DNA of 64,000 nt from Acidobacteriota bacterium (GCA_003223935.1 QHXQ01000024.1:83806-147805); one strand, 5' to 3'. Shown: positions 54,029-61,652, counted from the first letter of the stretch. The notes: generated by a model not told the origin, from the sequence alone. Numbers and translations: made by a program.

Positions 54029-54140
54029 GCCTAACGCTCGGCATCACCCGCCGCCCGACGATAACACACAACCTACATCGTAGGACGCAAGGTTGATGAG
54101 AGGCACGCTGAGGGCGGTCGGGTGCATGCCGTTGTTAGGC
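54029..54140 (+). repeat. Integron attC recombination site
   Basis: The site is 112 bases long. It begins with the R'' box GCCTAAC (54029-54035) and ends with the exactly complementary R' box GTTAGGC (54134-54140). Inside, CGGCAT-CACCCG-CCGCCC pairs with GGGCGG-T-CGGGTG-C-ATGCCG, leaving single unpaired bases on one arm, as attC extrahelical bases do. The variable centre is unpaired or weakly paired. It follows the cassette gene's stop by 80 bases, the expected place. Confidence 0.85.
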
Positions 54141-54175
54141 GTCTTGCTTGAGTTCGACATACAGACCTGATAAAG

Positions 54176-54417
54176 ATGTCGTTGATGAATTTTGAGATCA
54201 TCAGCGAGATTACAGGTATTGAAACTATTGCTGTTGGTAGCCGCATCCGCGATCTTGCTAGGCTGCGGAGAATGTATGGTAAGGGTCGCTGGCGAAAGTT
54301 GAAAGGTGTTGCTACAGTGCGCTTGAGGAGCGGCGAATTCGTCTTGCCGAGTTGCATTGGTACGAAGCTCATGGCATTGGGCGCAAAGACATGAAGCGTA
54401 AGCGATACTTGGATTAA
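54176..54417 (+). pseudogene. Small cassette gene of unknown function, broken by a one-base frameshift
   Basis: The first frame reads from ATG 54176 (or 54185, MNFEIISEITGIETIAV) through R-I-R-D-L-A-R-L-R-R-M-Y-G-K-G-R-W-R-K-L-K-G-V-A-T-V-R-L. Around 54340 the sensible reading moves to the frame one base earlier, giving L-A-E-L-H-W-Y-E-A-H-G-I-G-R-K-D and then K-R-K-R-Y-L-D and TAA at 54417. Loss of one A in GAATTC explains the shift. I recall similar short basic proteins in other bacteria but know no function. The stop is four bases before the next gene, so the pair looks like a two-gene unit. Confidence 0.65.
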
Positions 54418-54421
54418 GCTT

Positions 54422-54658
54422 ATGAAACAGCAGAAGAAAGCAGCACTCAAGTTTGCGGTTTGCGTCAATAACACAGACTATGCCGCCTCATTAGAGTTGC
54501 ATAAAATCTATCGCGTGTTACCTGACGAAGATGCTGCGTTGGAGGGTGACATTCGAGTAATAGATGAAAGCGGCGAGGATTATCTGTATCCGGCAGAGTG
54601 GTTTGTTCCTATCGAGTTGCCGCAGGCTGTCGAGAAATCTTTGCTGCAAGCGGCTTGA
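54422..54658 (+). CDS. Small conserved-looking protein of unknown function
   Basis: This 78-residue protein has the pattern F-A-V-C-V-N-N-T-D-Y-A-A-S-L-E, K-I-Y-R-V-L-P-D-E, then I-R-V-I-D-E-S-G-E-D-Y-L-Y-P-A-E-W-F-V-P-I. This is a compact beta-rich fold typical of small accessory proteins. It starts four bases after the frameshifted gene. A toxin-antitoxin-like pairing is only a guess from size and spacing. Confidence 0.7.
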   Translation: MKQQKKAALKFAVCVNNTDYAASLELHKIYRVLPDEDAALEGDIRVIDESGEDYLYPAEWFVPIELPQAVEKSLLQAA

Positions 54659-54713
54659 TAGCGCGTCGTTGCTGTCGTGCGTCGGGCGTGCGCCGCAAGG
54701 TGAGGGCTACGAG

Positions 54714-55328
54714 ATGAATGATAACGCTGTCTCACTGGAAGAGTTTTGGAGCCTTGTCAAAGCCCTCAACGGTGATGTGGAAAGGTGCATGACGGCGCTT
54801 GATGAAACGCCGGAAGACGATGCAGCCGGCAAGCAATTTTGGCGCAGGATGTATGCCCGCGCAGTCTTCGCCCTGATTGACGGGGCGACTTATCGCATGA
54901 TGTTTCATGCTTATGCCGCTCGTGACCGGCGCGATGTCACTTTCTCGCTGGATGAGTTGATGAAATTGGAGAGCTATTATGATTTCGACGAAGATCAGGA
55001 AGCCGTCACCACGTTCAGCAAGACGCAAATGCTCGACAGCATTAGATTCGCCTTCAACGCCTTTGCCCGTGTCCATTATTCCGATTACATCCTGCCGATC
55101 CATGATCAGAGTTGGATACTCGTCAAAGAGATGGTGTATCTCAGACAGTGCTGGCAATACCCTAGAGCGGAGCAAGAATTGGAGGTGTATGAGGAGAATA
55201 TAGATACCCTAGTGGCAGGCTTATTGTGGCTGGTCGAGCGCCTGTTAGAACTCTTGAAAAGCTGTCAACTTCATGCGTTAGAGAAATTCGCTGCGTGGGA
55301 AGCGGAGGAAGATGAACCTATTATGTAG
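54714..55328 (+). CDS. Alpha-helical hypothetical protein
   Basis: I place the start at ATG 54714 (MNDNAVSLEEFWSLVKAL), behind AAGGTGAGG, for 204 residues; the longer upstream frame overlaps the previous gene. The protein looks almost fully alpha-helical. The core F-W-R-R-M-Y-A-R-A-V-F-A-L-I-D-G-A-T-Y-R-M recalls HEPN-like four-helix proteins, but I see no clear RxxxxH RNase motif. It ends near 55328, shortly before the opposing kinase gene. It may be part of the second cassette. Confidence 0.65.
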   Translation: MNDNAVSLEEFWSLVKALNGDVERCMTALDETPEDDAAGKQFWRRMYARAVFALIDGATYRMMFHAYAARDRRDVTFSLDELMKLESYYDFDEDQEAVTTFSKTQMLDSIRFAFNAFARVHYSDYILPIHDQSWILVKEMVYLRQCWQYPRAEQELEVYEENIDTLVAGLLWLVERLLELLKSCQLHALEKFAAWEAEEDEPIM

Positions 55329-55378
55329 CCAAGCGAATCCGCCAAGCGCGCGAGTTATTCGCGCGTTAAGCTCAACTA

Positions 55379-56299
55379 CTATAACTGTTCAATCATGCGC
55401 GCCAAGCGAATTGTGTCGCGCCAGTCGGCGGCTTCCTCAAAATTCCAGACGGCCGACAACACTGCATGACAGAACGCCCAGCCCGCGAGTCGTGTACGGT
55501 TGATCTGCAATTCAGTTGAAAAGATCGAGAGTCTTTGCGCGAGCACCTGCGTAGTCGCGTCGGCTTCGGCCGGCAATTGATTGAGCATGAAAGAGCCGAC
55601 TTCGTAACCCGCATCGTCGCAGATGCCTTTGGGATCAATCGCCAGCCAACCGCTCCGCGCTGATGAGAGTATGTTCGTGTGATGCAAGTCGCCGTGCAAG
55701 ACCACACGCCGCTCAGTCGAAGCATTTAGTTCGGCGAACACGCGCTCGGCACGTGCGATGATGTCAGATGGAAAGGGGCCGGTGCCGCCGTCGAATCTCT
55801 GCCGGAGTTTCTGGAACGCACGAAACCAGACGGCGAGCGTCGGGAACGTGTGGCCGAGGGGCGCGTCACGCCACAGACGTTGCATCAATGTGGCGGCGCT
55901 GCGCGTCGCTTCGGCATCTGTCTGTACTTCGTGAAGCGGACGACCGGGTGTCACACGCTCTAACAACAGGATGCCGCGCGGTACGTCGTGCGCCAACAGA
56001 CGCACCGCGCCTTGCCCGGCAAATAGTTCGAGCGCCGCCGCTTCGGTCAGCAGTTCACGACATGGCACGCCGACTTTGAGCACAACCTCTGCGCCACCAG
56101 AGATGCGGCCGGGAATGACTAAATTGTAGGAGAGATTCGCAAACGGCTCGTCAAGTTCTAATGCCCAACGCTGGCGACACTCAGCGAGCAAGGCGGGCAA
56201 ATGCGCGAGCCACGCGCCCCCCGTCGCGCCGTGAACGCGCTCGATGCGCTCTTTCAAGCTATCTGGAACCTGCATGGATTGAACAAGCGACGATGGCAA
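55379..56299 (-). CDS. Aminoglycoside phosphotransferase, APH(6)/hydroxyurea-kinase family
   Basis: This 306-residue protein has the APH(6) catalytic loop V-L-H-G-D-L-H-H-T-N-I-L and the metal-binding L-A-I-D-P-K-G-I-C-D-D-A-G-Y-E-V-G. The second motif is diagnostic of the streptomycin 6-phosphotransferase (APH_6_hur) family. It would transfer phosphate from ATP to an aminoglycoside or other hydroxylated substrate. It is last in a minus-strand run with a second kinase and a methyltransferase. Codon use matches the host, so it is not a recent arrival. Resistance is inferred only from family; the natural substrate may differ. Confidence 0.87.
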   Translation of the reverse strand: MPSSLVQSMQVPDSLKERIERVHGATGGAWLAHLPALLAECRQRWALELDEPFANLSYNLVIPGRISGGAEVVLKVGVPCRELLTEAAALELFAGQGAVRLLAHDVPRGILLLERVTPGRPLHEVQTDAEATRSAATLMQRLWRDAPLGHTFPTLAVWFRAFQKLRQRFDGGTGPFPSDIIARAERVFAELNASTERRVVLHGDLHHTNILSSARSGWLAIDPKGICDDAGYEVGSFMLNQLPAEADATTQVLAQRLSIFSTELQINRTRLAGWAFCHAVLSAVWNFEEAADWRDTIRLARMIEQL

Positions 56300-56341
56300 G
56301 TTGCACTTCCGCGACGGCTCAACTTTACGTTGCCGCTGCCA

Positions 56342-57316
56342 TCACATCGAGACCTCTTCAGTCGTCGCACGCACAAGCTCGGCCACTTCAGTCACGATGT
56401 CCGCAGGTAGATCGGCTTGCGTCAGAGTCTCGCATTGTCTGGTCAGTCCGACGATGCGCGCTAGTGGCCACCAATCTTCAGGCAGCTTGCCGCCGCCGTC
56501 TCTGTAGCCAAGCGAGAAGTGCGGTTCGCGCGAGGGCCTGCGCTGTCGCTCGTATTGTAGAAAACTGGCGATGTCAGAGAGCGGCGAGCCTGCGCGGGCG
56601 AACTCCCAATCGAGGACAGCAGCGACGCGCCAACGTCCACGTTCGCACTGCACGAGGATGTTCCGGTTGTTGAAATCGCCATGCACGAGACACGTCTCCT
56701 CTTGCAAGCGCGCAAGCTCACGCGCACGCGACCATGCGAGCGCATGCACACGCTGGCCCACACGTTCATCGAGCCGACTGCGCAACGTCGGCGACGCGAG
56801 ACAAGCATCAATAAGTTCCGGCAGCGCATTCGGGCCGTTGTGTTCTAGGTCTGCGCTGACTTCGAGGTTTGCGCCGAGCGGGCCGCGTCGCGCGAATCGG
56901 TAACGACCAAACGCGGCGAGCGTTTCGCCGATTGAGTAGGCGGCCTCAGCAATCGCCGTTTGACCTTGTGTTCTGCGCAATTGCCGGAAAGTGATCCCGG
57001 CGACATGGCGCATGACGATAAATGGGCCCGTGCCGCAGAGACCGCGCGCGTCTGCGTGCAAGACTTCCGGCACAGGGATTACGTCGCGCAGCAGTTGGAG
57101 CAGCGCAGCCTCTTTCTGACATGCGTCCGGCGCGCGTCCATAGATGCGCACCACGCACGGCTCAGCGCCGTCGTCTAGTTCAACTCTGTAATTGAAGTTG
57201 CACAGGCCCTCTGCCAGCAATTGCACATTAACCACGCGCTGCGCGCCGAAGATGTGATCGAGCAGGCGCGCGACTGCCTCAGACGTTGGCGTTTGTGCTG
57301 CTACGCTGGCCAGCAT
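56342..57316 (-). CDS. Phosphotransferase of the APH/choline-kinase family
   Basis: This 324-residue kinase-fold protein has a nucleotide-binding N-lobe (N-F-N-Y-R-V-E-L), the catalytic C-L-V-H-G-D-F-N-N-R-N-I-L, and the metal site A-V-L-D-W-E-F-A-R-A-G-S-P-L-S-D-I-A. It belongs to the broad APH superfamily (Pfam APH), distinct from the APH(6)-type neighbour. The substrate could be an antibiotic, homoserine, choline or a sugar. It lies 8 bases after the methyltransferase gene, so the two are very probably co-transcribed. Confidence 0.83.
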   Translation of the reverse strand: MLASVAAQTPTSEAVARLLDHIFGAQRVVNVQLLAEGLCNFNYRVELDDGAEPCVVRIYGRAPDACQKEAALLQLLRDVIPVPEVLHADARGLCGTGPFIVMRHVAGITFRQLRRTQGQTAIAEAAYSIGETLAAFGRYRFARRGPLGANLEVSADLEHNGPNALPELIDACLASPTLRSRLDERVGQRVHALAWSRARELARLQEETCLVHGDFNNRNILVQCERGRWRVAAVLDWEFARAGSPLSDIASFLQYERQRRPSREPHFSLGYRDGGGKLPEDWWPLARIVGLTRQCETLTQADLPADIVTEVAELVRATTEEVSM

Positions 57317-57324
57317 GATGTCGG

Positions 57325-58053
57325 TTATCGGGCTGCGTTCTCTTTGCGCGCGCGAAAACAGATGAAGCCGGGTTGCCGCATCAGCTTCGCGTAATCCTTC
57401 GGGTCTTCATTTGCAAATTCAGGCACGGGGCGCGGTTCGACTAAACGATCCAAGATGAAACCGGCCGCGAGCAACGGATCAATCATCGCGCTCAGCGGCC
57501 GGCGGTAATAAGGCATCGGCACACGTTGACCAAACGCTTTCCAATCCACTTGCACCAACTCGATCTCAAAGTAATTGCCCGTCGGATGATGATCGTAGAA
57601 CTCATCGGACGGATGCCCGACTGAAAAGACCAAGTAACCCGGCGCACGCAGCACGCGAAAGAACTCTCTGAACACCGCCTGCCAATCGCGCACATAATCG
57701 AGCGCGAGCGCGCTGACGACGAGATCAAAAGATTCAGCCGCCAGAAAATCGAGCGGCTGACTCAGATCGGCTTCGATGATGCGCGCCTTGCCTTGCAGCC
57801 GCCGGTTGGCGAATTCGATCATTTTAGGGCTAGCATCCAAACCGACGACATCTGCGCCGTGCGCCACGAGCCACGCGGCATAGATGCCCGGCCCGCAGCC
57901 CGCATCAAGCACGCGCTTGCCCGCCACCTCCGGCAACAGTGCGTACACCGCCGGCCGGTCGTAATAAGCATTGTGCGCTTTCGTCTCCGCGCGCGCCGCG
58001 AAGTCTGCGGCTAATTGATCAAACGCGGCCCGCGCAATCGGTTCTTCGGCCAT
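57325..58053 (-). CDS. Class I SAM-dependent methyltransferase
   Basis: This 242-residue protein has SAM motif I, V-L-D-A-G-C-G-P-G-I-Y-A-A-W-L (about residues 47-61), then V-V-G-L-D-A-S-P-K-M-I (motif II acidic residue) and F-D-L-V-V-S-A-L-A-L-D-Y (motif IV). It is a small-molecule-type methyltransferase. It heads the run with two phosphotransferases, preceded 9 bases upstream by a tiny open frame with a strong ribosome binding site. Confidence 0.85.
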   Translation of the reverse strand: MAEEPIARAAFDQLAADFAARAETKAHNAYYDRPAVYALLPEVAGKRVLDAGCGPGIYAAWLVAHGADVVGLDASPKMIEFANRRLQGKARIIEADLSQPLDFLAAESFDLVVSALALDYVRDWQAVFREFFRVLRAPGYLVFSVGHPSDEFYDHHPTGNYFEIELVQVDWKAFGQRVPMPYYRRPLSAMIDPLLAAGFILDRLVEPRPVPEFANEDPKDYAKLMRQPGFICFRARKENAAR

Positions 58054-58062
58054 GCGTCTCTA

Positions 58063-58170
58063 TTAATTCGGATGCGTCATCTCGCCCACACCTTGCAAGA
58101 TGCCTGAGAGCATGGCCGCCACCACACAAGCCAAGCCCAACCGCGCAATTAATCTCGCCTGCACACTCAT
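58063..58170 (-). CDS. Possible 35-residue membrane peptide upstream of the methyltransferase
   Basis: An ATG at 58170 follows AAGGAG with 8-9 bases spacing, the best ribosome binding site in this area. The frame encodes 35 residues (MSVQARLIARLGLACVVAAM...) with one hydrophobic helix and ends 9 bases before the methyltransferase ATG. It could be a short membrane peptide or a leader controlling the genes downstream. Its start lies about 36 bases beyond a degenerate attC end. Confidence 0.5.
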   Translation of the reverse strand: MSVQARLIARLGLACVVAAMLSGILQGVGEMTHPN

Positions 58171-58204
58171 TTAACCAGACTCCTTTTTGAGCGAATACGG
58201 TGTA

Positions 58205-58312
58205 GCACCTAAAATTAACCCGCTACGAGCGAGCAGCACATAAGCCGCATCGAAGGAAACATGTGAAAGAAATACTATCGAGCGGTCTGGTTGAATTATT
58301 TGTTAGATGTGC
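58205..58312 (-). repeat. attC-like site at the 3' end of the cupin cassette (degenerate)
   Basis: Read on the minus strand, GCACATCTAAC begins the site (R'' ATCTAAC, 58308-58302) and TTTAGGTGC ends it (R' box with G changed to T, 58213-58207). The flanks GCAC/GTGC, an inner ACC and CGCT/AGCG segments pair with gaps. It follows the stop of the gene at 58344-59249 by about 30 bases. The altered R' box suggests a damaged or non-functional site. Confidence 0.5.
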
Positions 58313-58343
58313 AACATCCCTCAGACTACTTCATTCTAATATC

Positions 58344-59249
58344 TCAGCTTGTCCACTTAAGTATCTTGGTGAGCCACTGGAAGCGGAAAATGGCCATAAC
58401 GGCAAGTACCCAGAACAGTCCACAAAGAAAATAATAGACATACCGGAACACGAAGGTCGCTGAGGGCGGCCAATTTCTTCCCACAGTCTCACGACGCTTG
58501 TGAAAATAACCATTGGGTTCCATCTTAGCCAACCAGTCTCCCGCCATGTTGTGATGCTCACGGATTCGAGCCATGCTGAAGGCACCGAGAAAGAAGAGTA
58601 GTCCGACGAAGAAGAACAGACCTGCTACTAAGGCGGGAGGAATGGTTGCTTCGCTGCTTTTTGACAGAGCAGAACCAGCAAATCCGATCAAAATTGCGGC
58701 ACCTGCTGCTAGAAATCCCGGAATTTGCCAGATCAAATTATCCAAGTTGTTATAAAGCTCGACGTATGCGTCAAAACGCTGATCGATAGCGAGAGCATCA
58801 GTATTACGCACGCCCCTAAGAAGAACCTCTCTCTCAGTAAGAGGCTCGGTTTCTGCGTTTAATTCGGACTCTCCATTCCAGTCATGCTGCCCGTTCGATC
58901 CGTGTTTCACTGTATGAATCACAGCATTTGCAGGTAGATAAACATTATGGGCGATGGTTGGTCTAGTAGTAACAATATCGCTAGGCCAATATACGCTTAT
59001 TTCTAAAGTGTCTCCCTGTCGTTCAGCTAGAGCCATCCAGCCCTTCTCAATAATGTATGTTTCTCGCAGCGAGGAATGGGAATGAGCTACTTGCCATGCT
59101 CCTTTATCACTAGCAACAGTGCGGATGTAGTTATTTCCGTCGGAACTTATCAATCGAAACCTAAGTTCTCCGTTTGGCATCTTCTCGTGATCCGTATTAA
59201 TGCCGTAGACCTTAGACGCATCTGATTCAGTTATTTTCTGCTTGTCCAT
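58344..59249 (-). CDS. Cupin-like domain protein with two membrane helices, in a cassette-like unit
   Basis: ATG 59249, behind AGAGGTG, gives 301 residues. The N-terminal half (about 15-115) looks like a cupin: H-S-H-S-S-L-R-E-T-Y-I-I-E-K-G, then P-T-I-A-H-N-V-Y-L-P and V-I-H-T-V-K-H-G. Two hydrophobic helices follow (about 175-195 and 202-225), then a short juxtamembrane region and a possible third helix near the C-terminus. The sequence is visibly richer in A/T than the host genes. Core sites at 59275-59281 and 58302-58308 flank it, so it appears to be a captured gene cassette in minus orientation. Function unknown. Confidence 0.72.
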   Translation of the reverse strand: MDKQKITESDASKVYGINTDHEKMPNGELRFRLISSDGNNYIRTVASDKGAWQVAHSHSSLRETYIIEKGWMALAERQGDTLEISVYWPSDIVTTRPTIAHNVYLPANAVIHTVKHGSNGQHDWNGESELNAETEPLTEREVLLRGVRNTDALAIDQRFDAYVELYNNLDNLIWQIPGFLAAGAAILIGFAGSALSKSSEATIPPALVAGLFFFVGLLFFLGAFSMARIREHHNMAGDWLAKMEPNGYFHKRRETVGRNWPPSATFVFRYVYYFLCGLFWVLAVMAIFRFQWLTKILKWTS

Positions 59250-59274
59250 GTGTATCACCTCTTACCGCAGGTGC

Positions 59275-59332
59275 GCCTAACGCTAATTAGACCGCTCCGA
59301 GCAGCATAATACTTCTCCTATGCGTGTTAGAC
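59275..59332 (-). repeat. attC-like site upstream of the cupin cassette gene
   Basis: The 58-base site has intact boxes at both ends: on the minus strand GTCTAAC (59332-59326) and GTTAGGC (59281-59275). These fit RYYYAAC and GTTRRRY. The interior pairs only weakly, with a small central GCTCCGAGC hairpin. On the minus strand the cupin gene's ATG lies 25 bases beyond GTTAGGC, with its ribosome binding site between, as in a typical cassette. The length is near the minimum for attC sites. Confidence 0.6.
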
Positions 59333-59387
59333 CGCTTTAATGTCCCACCAAAATAACGGTGGGTGCGGCGCGCTAGGGTACATTGCA

Positions 59388-59495
59388 TTAGAATAGGCCC
59401 AGTTTCTTGGCGGCGAAGATTAGGAGGAAGGCGATGACGAGGAAGGTCGCCAGCCAAGGGTGTTTGCCCATCGGGCATTTGTTGCCGTTACTCAT
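59388..59495 (-). CDS. Possible 35-residue single-helix membrane protein
   Basis: The frame starts at ATG 59495 and encodes MSNGNKCPMGKHPWLATF, a strong hydrophobic helix (LVIAFLLIFA), then KKLGLF and a stop. The helix with flanking basic residues looks like a real small membrane protein, though no clear ribosome binding site is seen. It ends about 55 bases before an attC-like site and diverges from the aminotransferase gene. Confidence 0.45.
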   Translation of the reverse strand: MSNGNKCPMGKHPWLATFLVIAFLLIFAAKKLGLF

Positions 59496-59593
59496 AGCGG
59501 TTCGACGGTTGCTTGCAGCCTGTGAATTGTGCGAGCATCCGAGGCGCAAGGCAAATCGAGAAATTCTAGTCCGGCTCGCAAGCGATAATTTAC

Positions 59594-60787
59594 ATGACAG
59601 CACCGAGCACTTCAACCGCACGTTACGTCTCGCGCAAGGCGAGCCAGTTCACCGAGTCGGTCATCCGCGAGATGACGCGCGAGGCTTTGAAGCATGGCGC
59701 GGTCAACTTGTCGCAAGGCTTCCCGGATTTCGCCGCGCCCGCAGAGATCAAACGCGCCGCGATGGAGGCGATTGACGCGGACGTAAACCAATATGCGATC
59801 ACTTGGGGCGCGCGTGATTTCCGCTTGGGCGTTGCCGAAAAGACGCGCTGGTATCTGGGGCTTGAGATCGATCCCGAAACCGAGATCACCGTCACCTGTG
59901 GTTCGACCGAAGGGATGATCGCGGCGATGATGGCGACAGTTGATCCGGGCGAAGAGGTCGTCATCTTCGAGCCGTTCTACGAGAATTACGCGCCCGACGC
60001 GATCCTCTCCGACGCCCGCCCGCGCTACGTGCCTCTGCGCGCGCCCGATTGGAGTTTTGACGAGGCGGAACTGCGCGCGGCTTTCAACGAACGCACGAAA
60101 GCGATCATCCTTTGCAATCCGAACAACCCGACGGGCAAGGTCTTCACGCGCGCCGAGATGGAATACATCGCCGCGCTCTGCCAAGAGTTCGACGCGCTCT
60201 GCTTCACAGACGAAATCTACGAGCACATCTTGTATCCGCGCGCGGGCGCTGAGATCGCGCACATCTCAATGGCGCAACTCGCAGGCATGCGCGAGCGCAC
60301 GGTCGTCGTCAACTCGATGTCGAAGACCTATTCTGTGACGGGTTGGCGCGTCGGCTACTGCATTGCGCCGCCCGCGATCACCAATGCGATTCGCAAGGTG
60401 CACGACTTCCTCACCGTCGGCGCAGCCGCGCCCTTGCAAGCGGCCGGCGCGATGGCCCTGCGTCTGCCGCGCGAGTATTACGATCAACTGCAAGCCGACT
60501 ACACGCACCGGCGCGACTTGCTCGTGCCCGAACTAGAGCGCGCAGGCTTCAAAGTCTTTCGTCCCGACGGCGCGTATTATGTGATGACCGACATTAGCGC
60601 GTTCGGCTTCGCGGACGACATCGCCTTCACGCGCCATCTCATCCAACAGATCGGCGTCGCCTGCGTGCCCGGCTCATCGTTCTATAGCGATCCGAAACTC
60701 GGCGCGCAACAAGTTCGCTTCTGCTTCTGCAAAAAGGATGAGACGCTGATGCGCGCCGCCGAGCGGCTGCATAAACTGCGCGCGTGA
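59594..60787 (+). CDS. Class I/II PLP-dependent aminotransferase
   Basis: This 397-residue fold-type I aminotransferase has V-N-L-S-Q-G-F-P-D-F near the start, C-N-P-N-N-P-T-G-K-V, the PLP-binding lysine K244 in S-M-S-K-T-Y-S-V-T-G-W-R, and the substrate-carboxylate arginine in the Q-V-R-F-C-F-C region. QGFPDF recalls kynurenine/methionine aminotransferases (KAT/YbdL-like). It probably moves amino groups between an amino acid and a 2-oxo acid. A REP-like palindrome starts immediately after its stop. Confidence 0.88.
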   Translation: MTAPSTSTARYVSRKASQFTESVIREMTREALKHGAVNLSQGFPDFAAPAEIKRAAMEAIDADVNQYAITWGARDFRLGVAEKTRWYLGLEIDPETEITVTCGSTEGMIAAMMATVDPGEEVVIFEPFYENYAPDAILSDARPRYVPLRAPDWSFDEAELRAAFNERTKAIILCNPNNPTGKVFTRAEMEYIAALCQEFDALCFTDEIYEHILYPRAGAEIAHISMAQLAGMRERTVVVNSMSKTYSVTGWRVGYCIAPPAITNAIRKVHDFLTVGAAAPLQAAGAMALRLPREYYDQLQADYTHRRDLLVPELERAGFKVFRPDGAYYVMTDISAFGFADDIAFTRHLIQQIGVACVPGSSFYSDPKLGAQQVRFCFCKKDETLMRAAERLHKLRA

Positions 60788-60864
60788 AGTCAGAACCGCC
60801 TGCGATAGCGGGCGGGTCTTAGTTACGTCAGCATACCCGCCCGCTATCGCAGGCGGTACTGACT
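60788..60864. repeat. REP-like palindromic element, copy 2
   Basis: A 30-bp inverted repeat with one mismatch (60788-60817 with 60835-60864) surrounds a 17-base loop containing TTAGTTACG. It starts directly after the aminotransferase stop. It is the second copy of the element at 23228-23307. Compensating changes in both arms (GGTAGC versus GATAGC) keep the stem paired. Confidence 0.9.
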
Positions 60865-60881
60865 TGGCCGCGATCAAACTC

Positions 60882-61070
60882 ATGTGGGACGCGAAACGAC
60901 AGATCATCTGGGCGACGACCGGCTTCATCGTTGGCACGTTCTTCCTCTATCGTGATGCCTTCGATGAGAACGGCAACTTCAGTCTCAGCTTCTTCCTCTT
61001 CCTCGAACTGCTGCTCGTCCTCATCATCACCGTCATGTCTTATCTCTACGCGCGGAAAAACAGAAGCTAG
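60882..61070 (+). CDS. Small two-helix membrane protein
   Basis: ATG 60882 gives 62 residues; a TTG at 60864 would overlap the repeat. Two hydrophobic segments (about 10-22 and 33-53) are separated by a short acidic loop (R-D-A-F-D-E-N-G-N). No ribosome binding site is clear and no family is recognised. It lies between the aminotransferase and the sensor gene on the same strand. Confidence 0.5.
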   Translation: MWDAKRQIIWATTGFIVGTFFLYRDAFDENGNFSLSFFLFLELLLVLIITVMSYLYARKNRS

Positions 61071-61124
61071 TAGCGTGCGCGCACCTGCGCGGATAAAATC
61101 TTGCGCTCGCGCTGTGAATTGAGG

Positions 61125-61652
61125 ATGATCGCAGCAGCGATGGAGCGAACGGAACAGCTAGAGCGAAGCGGCGCGGCGCTACGGCACAGTTGGCAACTGT
61201 GGGCGGGCATCTTCGTCGGCTGGACGCTCATCGGGTTGACGTTCACGTTCAACTATTACTACTTCGCGGATCACTACGTCGCCATCTTCACCAAGCAACC
61301 AAGCTTGCGCGAGATGGTTGTTTGGGAGTTGCCCTACTGGTTGCTGTGGGCGGCGCTCACGCCCGTCGTCGTTTGGCTCACGGAACGTTTCCCGCTTGAG
61401 CGCGGGCGGCGTGTGCGCAACTTCTCTGTGCACGTCGCCGCTTGTCTCGTGCTCCTGCTTGTCCATCGCGCCGCTTATCTGCTGCTTGGTTGGCTGCTGC
61501 ACGTCGCAGTCTATCGCCGTCTGGCTTCGCTCTCGGTCGTCTATAGCTTTCTCTTCTTCTTCAACCTCTCAACCGGCTTCATGTGCTACGGCGTGCTCCT
61601 GCTCGTCAGCTACGCCATCGCTTATTATCGCCGCGCGCGACAGGAGCAGTGA
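61125..61652 (+). CDS. Membrane sensor part of a LytS-type histidine kinase (separate frame)
   Basis: From ATG 61125 (or 61140) this frame encodes about 175 residues with four hydrophobic helices: G-I-F-V-G-W-T-L-I-G-L-T-F-T-F, W-L-L-W-A-A-L-T-P-V-V-V-W, V-A-A-C-L-V-L-L-L-V and the F-L-F-F-F-N-L-S-T-G-F block. It ends Y-Y-R-R-A-R-Q-E-Q-stop, exactly where normal family members run into the linker before the kinase domain. The kinase domain continues in another frame, overlapping by four bases. Either the gene is split or one base has been lost near 61650. Confidence 0.7.
   Translation: MIAAAMERTEQLERSGAALRHSWQLWAGIFVGWTLIGLTFTFNYYYFADHYVAIFTKQPSLREMVVWELPYWLLWAALTPVVVWLTERFPLERGRRVRNFSVHVAACLVLLLVHRAAYLLLGWLLHVAVYRRLASLSVVYSFLFFFNLSTGFMCYGVLLLVSYAIAYYRRARQEQ

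Noticed and set aside
55365..55371. GTTAAGC as the closing core site of a second cassette
   Set aside because: It fits GTTRRRY, but no RYYYAAC partner with complementary inner boxes lies within the expected distance on either strand; the local GCGCGCG/CGCGCGT hairpin explains the sequence as well.
55379..58053. Kinase and methyltransferase genes as integron cassettes
   Set aside because: Their codon use is host-like, the genes are tightly packed as an operon, and no attC site separates them.
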